NCBI GenBank assembly: GCA_900539915.1
Contig: UQDU01000007.1
Coordinates: 8,061-72,060, forward strand
Reading direction: 5' to 3'
Source: an uncultured Bacteroidales bacterium
GTDB taxonomy: Bacteria; Bacteroidota; Bacteroidia; Bacteroidales; Muribaculaceae
Length of the DNA stretch: 64,000 nucleotides
A program made the translations under genes and the position numbers. Under the pieces are notes generated by a model, which was given only the letters and a program-made list of their open reading frames with translations, had not been told where the DNA came from and searched no databases. This document shows, piece after piece, positions 28,564-37,897 of this stretch (positions are counted from its first letter, which is position 1; the number at the start of each line of letters is the position of its first letter).

Positions 28564-29130
28564 ATGGAGCCGATGAAGCAGTTTCTGAAGATTTCGGGCG
28601 ACTACACCAACTGGAATGTCTATCGCAAGTCGCTTATCGTCTGCGATGTCACCGAGATGTTCATCCGCCGCTATTCGCTGCGGCTGACGCGCACCGCTGA
28701 CCAGATGCGCCAGGCAGCCCGCTCCTGCAAGCAGAACCTTGTGGAAGGCATCACCGATGCCACCGTATCGCTGGAGATGGGCATACGCCTTGTGGGCATC
28801 GCGCGAGGGTCGGCACGTGAGCTGCTTGAGGACTATGGCGACTACCTGCGCCAAAACAGGCTCGTGACATGGGGCAGCTCCGACATCCGTACCCTGCAAG
28901 CCCGATACTACTGCCGCCTCTATGACGACCCGGCGCAATTCGTCGGCAAATGCACCCTGCGCACCGATGAAACCGTAGCCAACATCATGCTTACCCAGCT
29001 GCATCAGCTCGACCACATGCTTGGAGCCGTCCTCCGCAAGATGGAGGAAGCCTTCATCAGCCAGGGCGGCATCAAAGAACAGATGTCGCAGGTGCGACGC
29101 GACTGGCGCCGCCGCAACGGCGGCCAGTGA
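28564..29130 (+). CDS. Four-helix-bundle suffix-domain protein (IVP-like)
   Basis: 188 mostly helical residues. The opening (NWNVYRKSLIVCDVTEMFIRRYSLR), TRTADQMRQAARSCKQNLVEG and SLEMGIRLVGIARGSARELLEDY are characteristic of the 23S-rRNA-intervening-sequence-like four-helix-bundle family, here in the longer form with an added suffix domain. The family's role is unknown; members often sit near mobile or variable loci. There are no clear operon partners. Confidence 0.8.
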   Translation: MEPMKQFLKISGDYTNWNVYRKSLIVCDVTEMFIRRYSLRLTRTADQMRQAARSCKQNLVEGITDATVSLEMGIRLVGIARGSARELLEDYGDYLRQNRLVTWGSSDIRTLQARYYCRLYDDPAQFVGKCTLRTDETVANIMLTQLHQLDHMLGAVLRKMEEAFISQGGIKEQMSQVRRDWRRRNGGQ

Positions 29131-29237
29131 CCTCCGCGATAGAATCTCCCCACCCCCTCCGCGCCCCAATTCGGTTAATTTCTGTTAAATATCTTTAACC
29201 GCTGGCTGGATATTATAACACTTATAGCCACTTTTTG

Positions 29238-29396
29238 TATATTTGTAGGTGCAATCCTGTGCTAAATTTTGGGATAATCGGGGATATTTATAACTTGATA
29301 ATGACGGCAATCCGTGGCTGTGGGTCTGGGGCCGTCGCCGCTGATTCCATTTTTGCCGCACCGGAGAGCGCACCGCTTATCGGTGCTTCTTTTTAT
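29238..29396 (+). ncRNA. Possible small transcript with promoter and terminator
   Basis: TATATTTG (29238-29245) is followed about 125 bases later by a 6-bp GCACCG/CGGTGC stem (29370-29386) and TTCTTTTTATG. This would give a transcript of about 145 nt from a region without a convincing gene. No known RNA family was recognised. Confidence 0.3.
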
Positions 29397-29441
29397 GTAA
29401 AAGCCTATAGCTCAATCACTTATATATTTTAACCATTAAAT

Positions 29442-29766
29442 TATATTTGCACGTTAATCATCTAAATCACTTCTTAATCATCCTCTGCTAAATAATTCAT
29501 GGCCGCCACCGTCGCTGCATGCAGCGGCACCGGCCGGCCGACCGTCCCCCTTCCGTGGGGCGGATCTCTCCATCCGAATCATGTCCCTGCCGCACTGCGG
29601 CCCCGGGAGTCCACACCTGAGGACGCGCCATCACCTCTCCCCGGCACCCCCGAGATAAGTATAAGCCTTATCCCCCCGAAGCGAGGACCCCTGAAATCTC
29701 ATAAAAATCAATCAAAAAAACAATCAATCAAACAAACCAATTAACTAACAATAAAACCAACTCATT
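29442..29766 (+). promoter_or_regulatory. Promoter box and long leader of the giant secreted protein
   Basis: TATATTTG at 29442-29449 would give a leader of about 310 nt. The leader contains no convincing gene. Its middle is G/C-rich and its end is rich in AATCAA repeats. Confidence 0.45.
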
Positions 29767-32700
29767 ATGAAGAAATTTCTTACATTCTTCGCTATGATGT
29801 TTGCGTTGCTTGGTTTCTCCCCGGCTATCCATGCCGACTGGACTTTCTATGTGGATACCAGTAATAATGGGTGGTCAGATGCCTACATCCAAGTTGGTAA
29901 TGACACCGCATGGTACAGTGATTACCATGGAAATGTTGTGCCAAATACTAATGGCAAGGTGTATAAATTTTACGTACAGGGATGGAGTGATCTGACTAGG
30001 ATTCATTTTGCTCCAACGCCAGGGCATTTAACGCAAAAAACAGATGGTACAAATGGTAACGGGTCATATACAATAGGCAATCCCGAAAATTTATGGAAAG
30101 CTGTCAATAACCGTTGCTATGTGCTTAATTCCGGCAATGGCTCATCTAGTTGTAGAGATAACTATACACCCCCGACTCTTCCGTACATCTTCATCGACGG
30201 TGCTTCGCATCCGTTTGAGGCGGAAGGCTCTAATTGGGTCTATAAAATAGATGCCTCTACAGCGGCTAAAGAGTTCCGTCTCCAGAAGGATGACAATACG
30301 ACTGCGCTTGGTACTAATGTCTCTAGTGTGGCTCTTGTCCCAAATGGATGTGGATACACTGCAACGACCAATATCAGCTCTTATACTTCGACGTCACTCA
30401 GCCTTTATGGTAATTTCTCGGGGCGACTTACAGTAGATGCAGGTTACGTATATACGTTGACCATCAATAGCGGTCTGTCGCAGTTGACCATGTCAAAGAC
30501 TGAGACTAAGCCGGCTACTCCCGTGCTTCCTCCAACCGCCACTGACAACAAGATTGTCATTCCGGCAGTTTCAGGTGCTCAGATTTACTATACCGAGACC
30601 ACTGAGGGAGACCCCTCTACTTCCACATGGACTCCGTATCCTGAAGGTGGTATCCCCGTCGAGAACCACCATATGACCATCCGTGCGGCTGCTTACAAAG
30701 CAGAACTCGGAGATAAGGCTTGGTCAGATGTGACTGTCCAAAAAACCTATGCCTACGTCGTTAATGTGGTACCCAACATTGAGATCGATGTCCACACAGG
30801 TATAGCAACCATCACGGCTGACCTCAGCAAGATTCCTGCCAGCGCCAACGCTAAGATACTCTACTCTTGCGGTCCTGCCGCTCCCGGCAAGGTATATAGC
30901 GCCCCTGTTGACATGGCTACCGAGTGCACTGTCGAAGGCGCTACCCGCTATCCCATCAAGGCCCTCGTGCGTGCATGGGGTGGAGGCGATGACTATACCA
31001 CTAAAGTAGAAAACCAGACCATCGACTCCGACGTCCGCAACGCCCAGTGGGTTGGCCCGGCTGCCGTACGCCGTATATGCCTCTGGAGCTATAGCGAGGA
31101 CGGCAATCCCGTGAAGCTCGACGAGTTCTCCAAGCAGGCCGACGGCTCTTACACCCTGTCATATTCGCCCGTAAGCGGCACCGACAGCAGCAAGGCAAAC
31201 CAGCGCTATTTCATCCGCGTGGTGATGAACCATGACGAGCCTAATGATGTCGTATCTGACACCGGTGGCACATTCTACTCTCTCTCCACTGAGACCAATG
31301 GCGTAACGACTGTTGCATCAGGCGTGGAGAGCATAGGTTACCACAACTTTACTCCCTCGGCCTCTGACGCGCGCGGCATGTTCTTCGCCGGCACAGACCG
31401 TGACCTCGTCAACCTGACCCTCAAAGGTGAGCTGACAGAATACACCCTCCCCAGCAGCACCACCAAGTGCAAGCGTTTCGTTCCCGAAAGCATACTCCCC
31501 ACGTGGGTAGCCGATGCCAGCATCAAGTCGGTAGAGCTCCGCGATGCCAACAACAATCTGCTCTGTACACTTACCCAGAATACCGGCACAGGAGAAACCA
31601 ACTACTGGACCGGCATCACTACCGTGGCTCTGCCTAAGGCTGCTGACAATAGTAAGGATGAGAAATTCCATTTTGTAGCTGAGACCAAGGACGGTACGAA
31701 GTATTATTCTCTTGGCACAGACAGCAACTATTGGCTCTCTTACGGCCGATATGATGAGACTACAAGTCCTAAGCCTTCTACATCATCATCATCTGGCTAT
31801 TACTTCTGCGTGAAAGAGACCTCTGCTATCGCCCAGGTGGCTATCGCTTTTGACGGCACCACTGCTTCCAAGATTTCCATCTCTCCCTATACCGATACCA
31901 AGAAGATGGATATCTCAGGCGATCCCCAAGCTCCTGCCATATACGGCTACGGCTCTGAGGTAGGTTCGTGGGACAATGCCCGCGAGTTCAACCAGTCGCC
32001 TACTCTCGACGGATGGGTGTACACTTTCATCGCCACACAGTCTACCGGCGAATTCCTTATCCGTGGTTCCAAGAACCATCTCTATGCTCCGATAGGTCTT
32101 GGATTTGATTCGCCCACCAACGTATGGCGTCAGGTGCCCGACTCCTATACCGATGCCGCCAGCAAGAAGCGTGCCGCAGCCAAGATTTCAGGCCTGCAGG
32201 TAGGCGCTCGTTACCGCTTCATCCTCCAGGATGTAGGCGGACAGGTGCAGATCTCCATCGAGGCTCTTCCCGAGTCTGTGCGTTCTATCAAGAAGGCCGA
32301 ACTCTATTCCTATGTTAGTGGCACATCGACCAAACTCCTTGACATGGCTTATGACAAGGAAATGGATGTATGGAACACCGTAGGCACCTATCATTGGGAC
32401 GGCAACCTTGGCGGTGAGGATGATACCACCAGCCCGCGCCTCTATGTCAAGTACTACGTCGGCTATGAGAATGACCAGCCTGAGGAGTATTCGGTCCGCT
32501 ATGTAGGATGGACCGAAACATCGTCAGACTATACCCTCCAGTCTACCTCACAGTATTCTAACAAGCCCGTCACTTTCACCAGTCTTGAAGAAGATGCTCT
32601 CAAGACTTTCAAGGTGCGTCCTTCAGGTAAATACTATGTGCAGGTGGCTTTTGACAAGTCTAACCTGAAAGCAGGCTGGATCGGCATGTCTACAAGCATG

Positions 32701-35700
32701 CTCGCACCCTCGATATATCCCGAAGTGGAGACCAAGTCGTGGTCGCTCTCTGACGAAAATGTCATGAAGACCAACGAGCACAAGTACTTCTACATGTCGG
32801 CTCTTCAGAACGATAACCGCCTCTCACCCGAGTGGGAGCTTATCAAGCAAGCCGACGGCAAGTATGTGCTTGACAACTTCGTAGTCATCCCCGGTGCTGA
32901 GTTCCGCATCCGTGAGGTCTACAAGAAATCCAATGGCAAATTTGAGGTGCATGACTGGGGCTATGACAACGTCAACGATGTCAAAGCTGCGGCTTTCGGC
33001 CTCACATCAGATACACAGGCTGCTGCCGACTCCAAACCCTCGGCTGACTTTGCCATCTCGACTGACAAGAGTCGCGGTATCTTCTGGAACATTGGAGCTA
33101 CCATGGTGCGTCTGGAATTTGATCCTTCCGCATCGGCTCCTCTTAAAGCCATCATCGACTTCTCTTATCCCTCCACCCTCAAGCAGGCTCCCAAGCCCGG
33201 CTTCCCCTGGGTGGGTCTGACCTCGTCTAACATCACGGCTGCGTCAGGCACCAACCAGACCTACAGCTACGCCGGAGACCTTGGTATCGCTCTGGGCACT
33301 GACGGCCTGACACAGGAAACGCTTGATAAGATGGGCATGACTGTAGCTGAACTCAACGGAGCGTTTACCAATGCCTTTATCCAGTGGACTACGGACGGTA
33401 AGCCCTATGTCTATGACGGCCACGTGAACGAGATAGCTGAAAACACCAATACGGAGGTTTACTATATCCCTGGAAAGCCAGAAGAAGTGCTTTTCGCTAC
33501 CACCAAGAAGCCTCAGGCCGGCCAGGTGATGAGCTCTACCATCTTGCCTCCCCGTGTATCTCCGCAGTTACATATGACCACCGTCCGCGGTGTCGCTACG
33601 CCGTCGGCCGAGTCGCTGACTTTCACCTACCACGGTGTCACTACACCCAAGGATGACCCCAGCATCGTGCTGTCGCAAAATGGTACTTCCGTTGATGAAA
33701 ATACCCGTTTCGCAGTCTACGAAATCCAGAATGTCGAGCTTCAGGGTATGTTCAAGGTGTTTACCGGTTATGGTGCCCGTCAGTATGGCAAGACGACCAA
33801 CGGACTCTCTTGGTATGCCAACTGGGGTGTAGGCTCAGCTACTGACGGTCAGGGTTATGCTTTCCAGGAAATTACTAAGACATCACAGCTTCCGCTCAAC
33901 GGCGGCGGTGCCCTTACCAAATCTGACGGCACTGCCGAACGTGGATATGACGACAAGACCTACGAGGATAAAGGTCCTTGGAACTATTACGAGCGACAGG
34001 ATAATGCCGCCGGCAACTACTTCCTGCTCGCTGACCGCAAGTATGTGCCCTCGCTTAAGTTCTATCTCGCTCTGGATTGTGACTATCCGACGAACCGTAA
34101 CAAGTTCCATAACCGCTATACCAAAAGCGGACGTGGCGACTTTAACGACTACTACAATGTGGGCCGCAACTACTCATGGCTTAGCGTTAACCTGACAGCC
34201 GAGCGACCCATCATCACTCTTGACAAAGTCGGAGCCAACACAGGCCATGTGCGTTACTGGCTTAACGAGGACAAGGACGAAACCAAACCCGTGGTAAAAT
34301 CGTTCCGTACACTGTTTGTGCGTATCCCCGACGAACATTTGGCTGACTGGGACTTCGAACCCACCACATGTCCTGTCAAGTGGGACACCGCTAATAACAA
34401 AGCCGTGCTTGTCAAGGACGGCACAGAGATTGACATCACAAGCTCTACATATGGCGGTGAGTTCCACCAGAATGTCAACCAGCGTTGGATCGAACCGACT
34501 ACCTATGACCGTGCCAACCTCCCTGCAGGTACCTACGTGGCCTACATCTATGATGTGGACTATGACACATCCGACGGTGAGTATGACATCAAGGATACCG
34601 ACCTCTGGAACACTTCGCGCCGTATCCGCGTGTTTGCAGTGCCTCAGGGCACAGTGCGCGGCTGGCAGCGTGTAGGTGCTCGTGATGATAAGAAGGTCTA
34701 CCATCCCATCATCCGTGTAGCTCCCGATGTGTCTGCGGTTATTGCCAACCTCGATGGTGAAGCAACCATTGATAAGGTCAGCGCAACTGTGACTGTGACC
34801 AACATCGGCCCCAATACCCATTTCTGGGATGTCAACGGCAACCCCCTCCCCGGTGGAGAACATTGGGGTGCTGAGGCAGCCGATAAGAGTGGCATATATG
34901 TAACTTGGGGTAACCAGTACCATGCTGCTACAGAAACCGAGCCTGAACAGGAGGGTGTAGCCACAGTGCACTATCCCGCAGGCTACTTCTCGGCTGACCG
35001 TCAGAATGCTGCTAACTTCGACGTATGTGACACCCGCATCAACTTCATGACCAATCTGGCTATCCAGACTCAGATTGAAGGCGGTGTACCCTCTACCCCC
35101 TATGATGTGGATGTGTTTACATACATGCCGGCCGGCAAGCTCTATGGTAAGCTCGTGCCTCGCAAGCAAGGCGATTCGTTCAACTATCTTGCAGTCACCG
35201 CTGAGGATGGACTCCCGGCTGACGAAGATCAGGATGATTATGCACGTATCCGCTATGTCGACAAAAACGACGATAATGCTATCTGCTACATTGCCAATGT
35301 ACAGCACTCCGACGTGACCGCTAAGGTATGGTATGTGTCTCCGACAGGTGAAAATATAGAACTCTTCACCACTCCGCTTGACATGAAGTCTAATCCCAAG
35401 GACCTCTCATCGGAGAACCATGGAGTCTACACTGCCAAGCGTCTCAAGATTGGCGGTATCCCCTATGTGGCCGATACCGATACCGATATCGACGAAACTC
35501 CGCTGAGCGTACGTAAGAAGCAGACAGCCGACTTTATAGTTGAGCTGACATACACTACCGGCGGATTTGAACCGTGGCAGTCTCGTCAGATTCCGACGTC
35601 GCTTAGTCTTGATGCCGAACTCCTGACCTCTCCGCGTCAGGGTCTCCGTGACGTGCTCACACAGGAAGATGCTGATAATCGTAAGGTAGATGGCTCAGGT

Positions 35701-37398
35701 GTAGCCAAGGACGTTACCGCTGTCAGCGAATCGTTCATCGAGAACTACGGCGGTCTATTCACCAACATCGAGGATGCCCATGTGGCTCTCCACGCTGTGC
35801 CTAAGAACGATGCTCTCGTCGGTCACAACAGCCTCCGCCAGTGGTACATGGATCATGGCGACAAGTTTGCCGACGGCACTGTCAATCCTTTCAACCCCAA
35901 CAGCCATCTTGCCGTAGGTAATGCAAAGGCTGACGGCACCACTTACAGCACTCCTGAAGAGGTGCACCCGATGCTCCGCAGTGCGAACCCCGTTGCATCT
36001 ACTGATGGCTTCCGTAACGACTCCGAGCTTAACAACGCATGGTGGAACCACAATGCCCTTGTTGCTCCCGAGTTCCACACGGCTGACCAGATCAAGGGTA
36101 CTCTTACTATCGAGGGCGGTAAAGTCACAGACTTTACTCCCGGTGCCAACAAGCCTAAGAACCATCGCTCATTCTGGGCCGGTGTCAAGGTTGACAACAA
36201 TGATGCCTACAAGAAGTGGGAAGGCGGTTATATCCTCAAAGCTCCTGAAGGTTTTGACGTGGATATCCGCGATCCGAAGCACGGCTACTATGGCCAGAGC
36301 AACCACTTCTCCAAGAAGCGTAGTGGATTCTACCACGGCGAGATGCCTCTTAATCTCAACGATATTGTCGCCGTGTTAGGTAAAGGTCAGGGTGCCGGAT
36401 CGGATGCTTTCGTCGCTGATGACCGTACAGGTCTCTATGTCGATGCTCAGGCTGTGTATGACAAAGCGAAAGAATTCCATCCTTACGACGTGGCTATCAC
36501 TGAAGCTGTCAATGAAGGACAGAGCTCTGTAACTGTGGCTGGTGTGACATATCCGATCAACTGGAACACGGATTACATCTGGGACTACGATCCTATATAT
36601 GCCATCCGCGAGCAGGTCGCTTTTGAAGCAGCCGATGGAGCTGAGGCTCCTGCCGATGCCCTGTTTGAAGCAGCCGGACATATGTTCTTCAAGGTGCGCC
36701 ACGTCAACCATGAATCATGGTTTGTACCCGGTGCCAATGTGGCCGAAGGCGATCTCAAGACCCAGCCTCTCTGGCCTGCCTTCAAGGATATAGCTGGTTT
36801 CCCGGCTTCCGGCTCAGCCAAGGAGAAGGACGAATTCGTAATGAATCAGCTGCGTATGAACTTCAGTGACTACTGTCCGCTGGTCTACGACGTACGCTAC
36901 ACCTATCCGTTCCTGACCTCTGATCAGTATGTGACAGCCGAGAACTACAAGGCTCCCGAGACCAATGCCCGTGCACGCAAGGCTCGTTCTGCCGAGTATT
37001 CATCTATCTCTGATGCGATGAATGCAGCGCAGACCGCTAAGGAGACTGCTCCCGGTGTGGTTACCGATATCGTAGCCCGTGACAAGGGCCGTGTATCGTT
37101 CTTCGGTGCCTCTGAGCCCAGTAAGGTAGTCCCCACCGCCATCAGCGATGTCAACGACGATATCCGTGGCAAGGGATTCAGCATCGTCTACAACCGTGCA
37201 GCAGGCACTGTCACAGTCAAGGCCGAAGGCAAGAAGCTGGAGAATGCCGCTGTATATGACGCTACGGGTGCTTCGCTCGTTGCCGGCGCTTACGCTGACC
37301 GCATCGACGAGAACACCATCGTGCTTGATGTACGTAACATCGCTCGCGGTGCCTACGTGGTAGGTACCAACCTCGGCGGTGCCAAGTTCATGAAATAA
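29767..37398 (+). CDS. Giant secreted modular protein with type IX-like C-terminal domain
   Basis: 2543 residues. A signal peptide (MKKFLTFFAMMFALLGFSP, cut near IHA-D) leads to a chain of beta-rich modules. These include two N-terminal carbohydrate-binding-like modules (WTFYVDTSNNGWSDAYIQVG; YIFIDGASHPFEAEGSNWVY). A chitobiase C-terminal/FN3-like repeat follows (AQIYYTETTEGDPSTSTWT). SusE/F-like segments (GYGSEVGSWDNAREFNQSP, and a second LYSYVSG-type repeat) come next, then long unassigned regions. The last ~80 residues (NAAVYDATGASL, IVLDVRNIARGAYVVGT, ending GGAKFMK) resemble a type IX secretion sorting domain. The first 700 bases are richer in A/T than the rest. PorW follows. No catalytic motif was seen; adhesion or glycan binding is a guess. 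Confidence 0.7.
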   Translation: MKKFLTFFAMMFALLGFSPAIHADWTFYVDTSNNGWSDAYIQVGNDTAWYSDYHGNVVPNTNGKVYKFYVQGWSDLTRIHFAPTPGHLTQKTDGTNGNGSYTIGNPENLWKAVNNRCYVLNSGNGSSSCRDNYTPPTLPYIFIDGASHPFEAEGSNWVYKIDASTAAKEFRLQKDDNTTALGTNVSSVALVPNGCGYTATTNISSYTSTSLSLYGNFSGRLTVDAGYVYTLTINSGLSQLTMSKTETKPATPVLPPTATDNKIVIPAVSGAQIYYTETTEGDPSTSTWTPYPEGGIPVENHHMTIRAAAYKAELGDKAWSDVTVQKTYAYVVNVVPNIEIDVHTGIATITADLSKIPASANAKILYSCGPAAPGKVYSAPVDMATECTVEGATRYPIKALVRAWGGGDDYTTKVENQTIDSDVRNAQWVGPAAVRRICLWSYSEDGNPVKLDEFSKQADGSYTLSYSPVSGTDSSKANQRYFIRVVMNHDEPNDVVSDTGGTFYSLSTETNGVTTVASGVESIGYHNFTPSASDARGMFFAGTDRDLVNLTLKGELTEYTLPSSTTKCKRFVPESILPTWVADASIKSVELRDANNNLLCTLTQNTGTGETNYWTGITTVALPKAADNSKDEKFHFVAETKDGTKYYSLGTDSNYWLSYGRYDETTSPKPSTSSSSGYYFCVKETSAIAQVAIAFDGTTASKISISPYTDTKKMDISGDPQAPAIYGYGSEVGSWDNAREFNQSPTLDGWVYTFIATQSTGEFLIRGSKNHLYAPIGLGFDSPTNVWRQVPDSYTDAASKKRAAAKISGLQVGARYRFILQDVGGQVQISIEALPESVRSIKKAELYSYVSGTSTKLLDMAYDKEMDVWNTVGTYHWDGNLGGEDDTTSPRLYVKYYVGYENDQPEEYSVRYVGWTETSSDYTLQSTSQYSNKPVTFTSLEEDALKTFKVRPSGKYYVQVAFDKSNLKAGWIGMSTSMLAPSIYPEVETKSWSLSDENVMKTNEHKYFYMSALQNDNRLSPEWELIKQADGKYVLDNFVVIPGAEFRIREVYKKSNGKFEVHDWGYDNVNDVKAAAFGLTSDTQAAADSKPSADFAISTDKSRGIFWNIGATMVRLEFDPSASAPLKAIIDFSYPSTLKQAPKPGFPWVGLTSSNITAASGTNQTYSYAGDLGIALGTDGLTQETLDKMGMTVAELNGAFTNAFIQWTTDGKPYVYDGHVNEIAENTNTEVYYIPGKPEEVLFATTKKPQAGQVMSSTILPPRVSPQLHMTTVRGVATPSAESLTFTYHGVTTPKDDPSIVLSQNGTSVDENTRFAVYEIQNVELQGMFKVFTGYGARQYGKTTNGLSWYANWGVGSATDGQGYAFQEITKTSQLPLNGGGALTKSDGTAERGYDDKTYEDKGPWNYYERQDNAAGNYFLLADRKYVPSLKFYLALDCDYPTNRNKFHNRYTKSGRGDFNDYYNVGRNYSWLSVNLTAERPIITLDKVGANTGHVRYWLNEDKDETKPVVKSFRTLFVRIPDEHLADWDFEPTTCPVKWDTANNKAVLVKDGTEIDITSSTYGGEFHQNVNQRWIEPTTYDRANLPAGTYVAYIYDVDYDTSDGEYDIKDTDLWNTSRRIRVFAVPQGTVRGWQRVGARDDKKVYHPIIRVAPDVSAVIANLDGEATIDKVSATVTVTNIGPNTHFWDVNGNPLPGGEHWGAEAADKSGIYVTWGNQYHAATETEPEQEGVATVHYPAGYFSADRQNAANFDVCDTRINFMTNLAIQTQIEGGVPSTPYDVDVFTYMPAGKLYGKLVPRKQGDSFNYLAVTAEDGLPADEDQDDYARIRYVDKNDDNAICYIANVQHSDVTAKVWYVSPTGENIELFTTPLDMKSNPKDLSSENHGVYTAKRLKIGGIPYVADTDTDIDETPLSVRKKQTADFIVELTYTTGGFEPWQSRQIPTSLSLDAELLTSPRQGLRDVLTQEDADNRKVDGSGVAKDVTAVSESFIENYGGLFTNIEDAHVALHAVPKNDALVGHNSLRQWYMDHGDKFADGTVNPFNPNSHLAVGNAKADGTTYSTPEEVHPMLRSANPVASTDGFRNDSELNNAWWNHNALVAPEFHTADQIKGTLTIEGGKVTDFTPGANKPKNHRSFWAGVKVDNNDAYKKWEGGYILKAPEGFDVDIRDPKHGYYGQSNHFSKKRSGFYHGEMPLNLNDIVAVLGKGQGAGSDAFVADDRTGLYVDAQAVYDKAKEFHPYDVAITEAVNEGQSSVTVAGVTYPINWNTDYIWDYDPIYAIREQVAFEAADGAEAPADALFEAAGHMFFKVRHVNHESWFVPGANVAEGDLKTQPLWPAFKDIAGFPASGSAKEKDEFVMNQLRMNFSDYCPLVYDVRYTYPFLTSDQYVTAENYKAPETNARARKARSAEYSSISDAMNAAQTAKETAPGVVTDIVARDKGRVSFFGASEPSKVVPTAISDVNDDIRGKGFSIVYNRAAGTVTVKAEGKKLENAAVYDATGASLVAGAYADRIDENTIVLDVRNIARGAYVVGTNLGGAKFMK

Positions 37399-37404
37399 TC
37401 CTCA

Positions 37405-37444
37405 GGCCCGGCATGCCGGTGACATGTAGCTGACATGCCGGGCC
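37405..37444 (+). terminator. Likely terminator hairpin of the giant gene
   Basis: An 11-bp stem GGCCCGGCATG (37405-37415) with its complement (37434-37444), just after the stop. The T tract is weak (TTAGATT). Confidence 0.5.
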
Positions 37445-37484
37445 TTAGATTATATGATATGTATGTAGGGCCGCGGTCCGCAGC

Positions 37485-37652
37485 AATGTCACTAACATAA
37501 GGAATACGCTCATTGTGCAGTAGGGACATGCCATGGCATGTCTGCTAACGCAATACTCTTCAATAGCATGGCTTTAGGCGACATGCCATGGCATGTCCCT
37601 ACTACCTGACAACGCTATTCAGGCTTTAACGACTGCTTAAGTTAGTCACATT
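37485..37652. mobile_element. MITE-like element, copy 1
   Basis: Left end AATGTCACTAACATAAG, right end CTTAAGTTAGTCACATT, roughly inverted. Two GGACATGCC/GCATGTCC palindromes lie inside. The 9-bp GTCCGCAGC flanks it on both sides (37476-37484 and 37656-37664), as a target duplication would. No gene is inside. Confidence 0.6.
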
Positions 37653-37764
37653 ACTGTCCGCAGCGGCCATCGCTCCCGAAAAATATTTAACACGATAAGA
37701 AAAAATACAGTTGATAAGTTTAGTAATATAGTTTGTTCATTAGCACAGAAAGTTAAATATTTCC

Positions 37765-37846
37765 AACCCCGTCGGCGGAGGATTCCCAACTCCGCCGGCA
37801 CTAACTCCCGGCGCGGGGGCTGTCGTGATGACAGCCCCCGCGTTGC
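37765..37846. repeat. Pair of strong hairpins before porW
   Basis: A GGCGGAG/CTCCGCC hairpin is followed by a long GCGGGGGCTGTC/GACAGCCCCCGC hairpin (about 37813-37841) without a T tract. The gap 37399-37897 otherwise holds only the MITE-like element and an A/T-rich stretch. Confidence 0.5.
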
Positions 37847-37897
37847 GTTGGTGGGGAGTCTTTATAAGATTTCCGCGATTTCCGCGTTATAATTATA

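Noticed and set aside
29499..29744. 81-residue reading frame before the giant gene
   Set aside because: Composition is unlike neighbouring genes, with no recognisable domain or clear start. It is more likely leader sequence.
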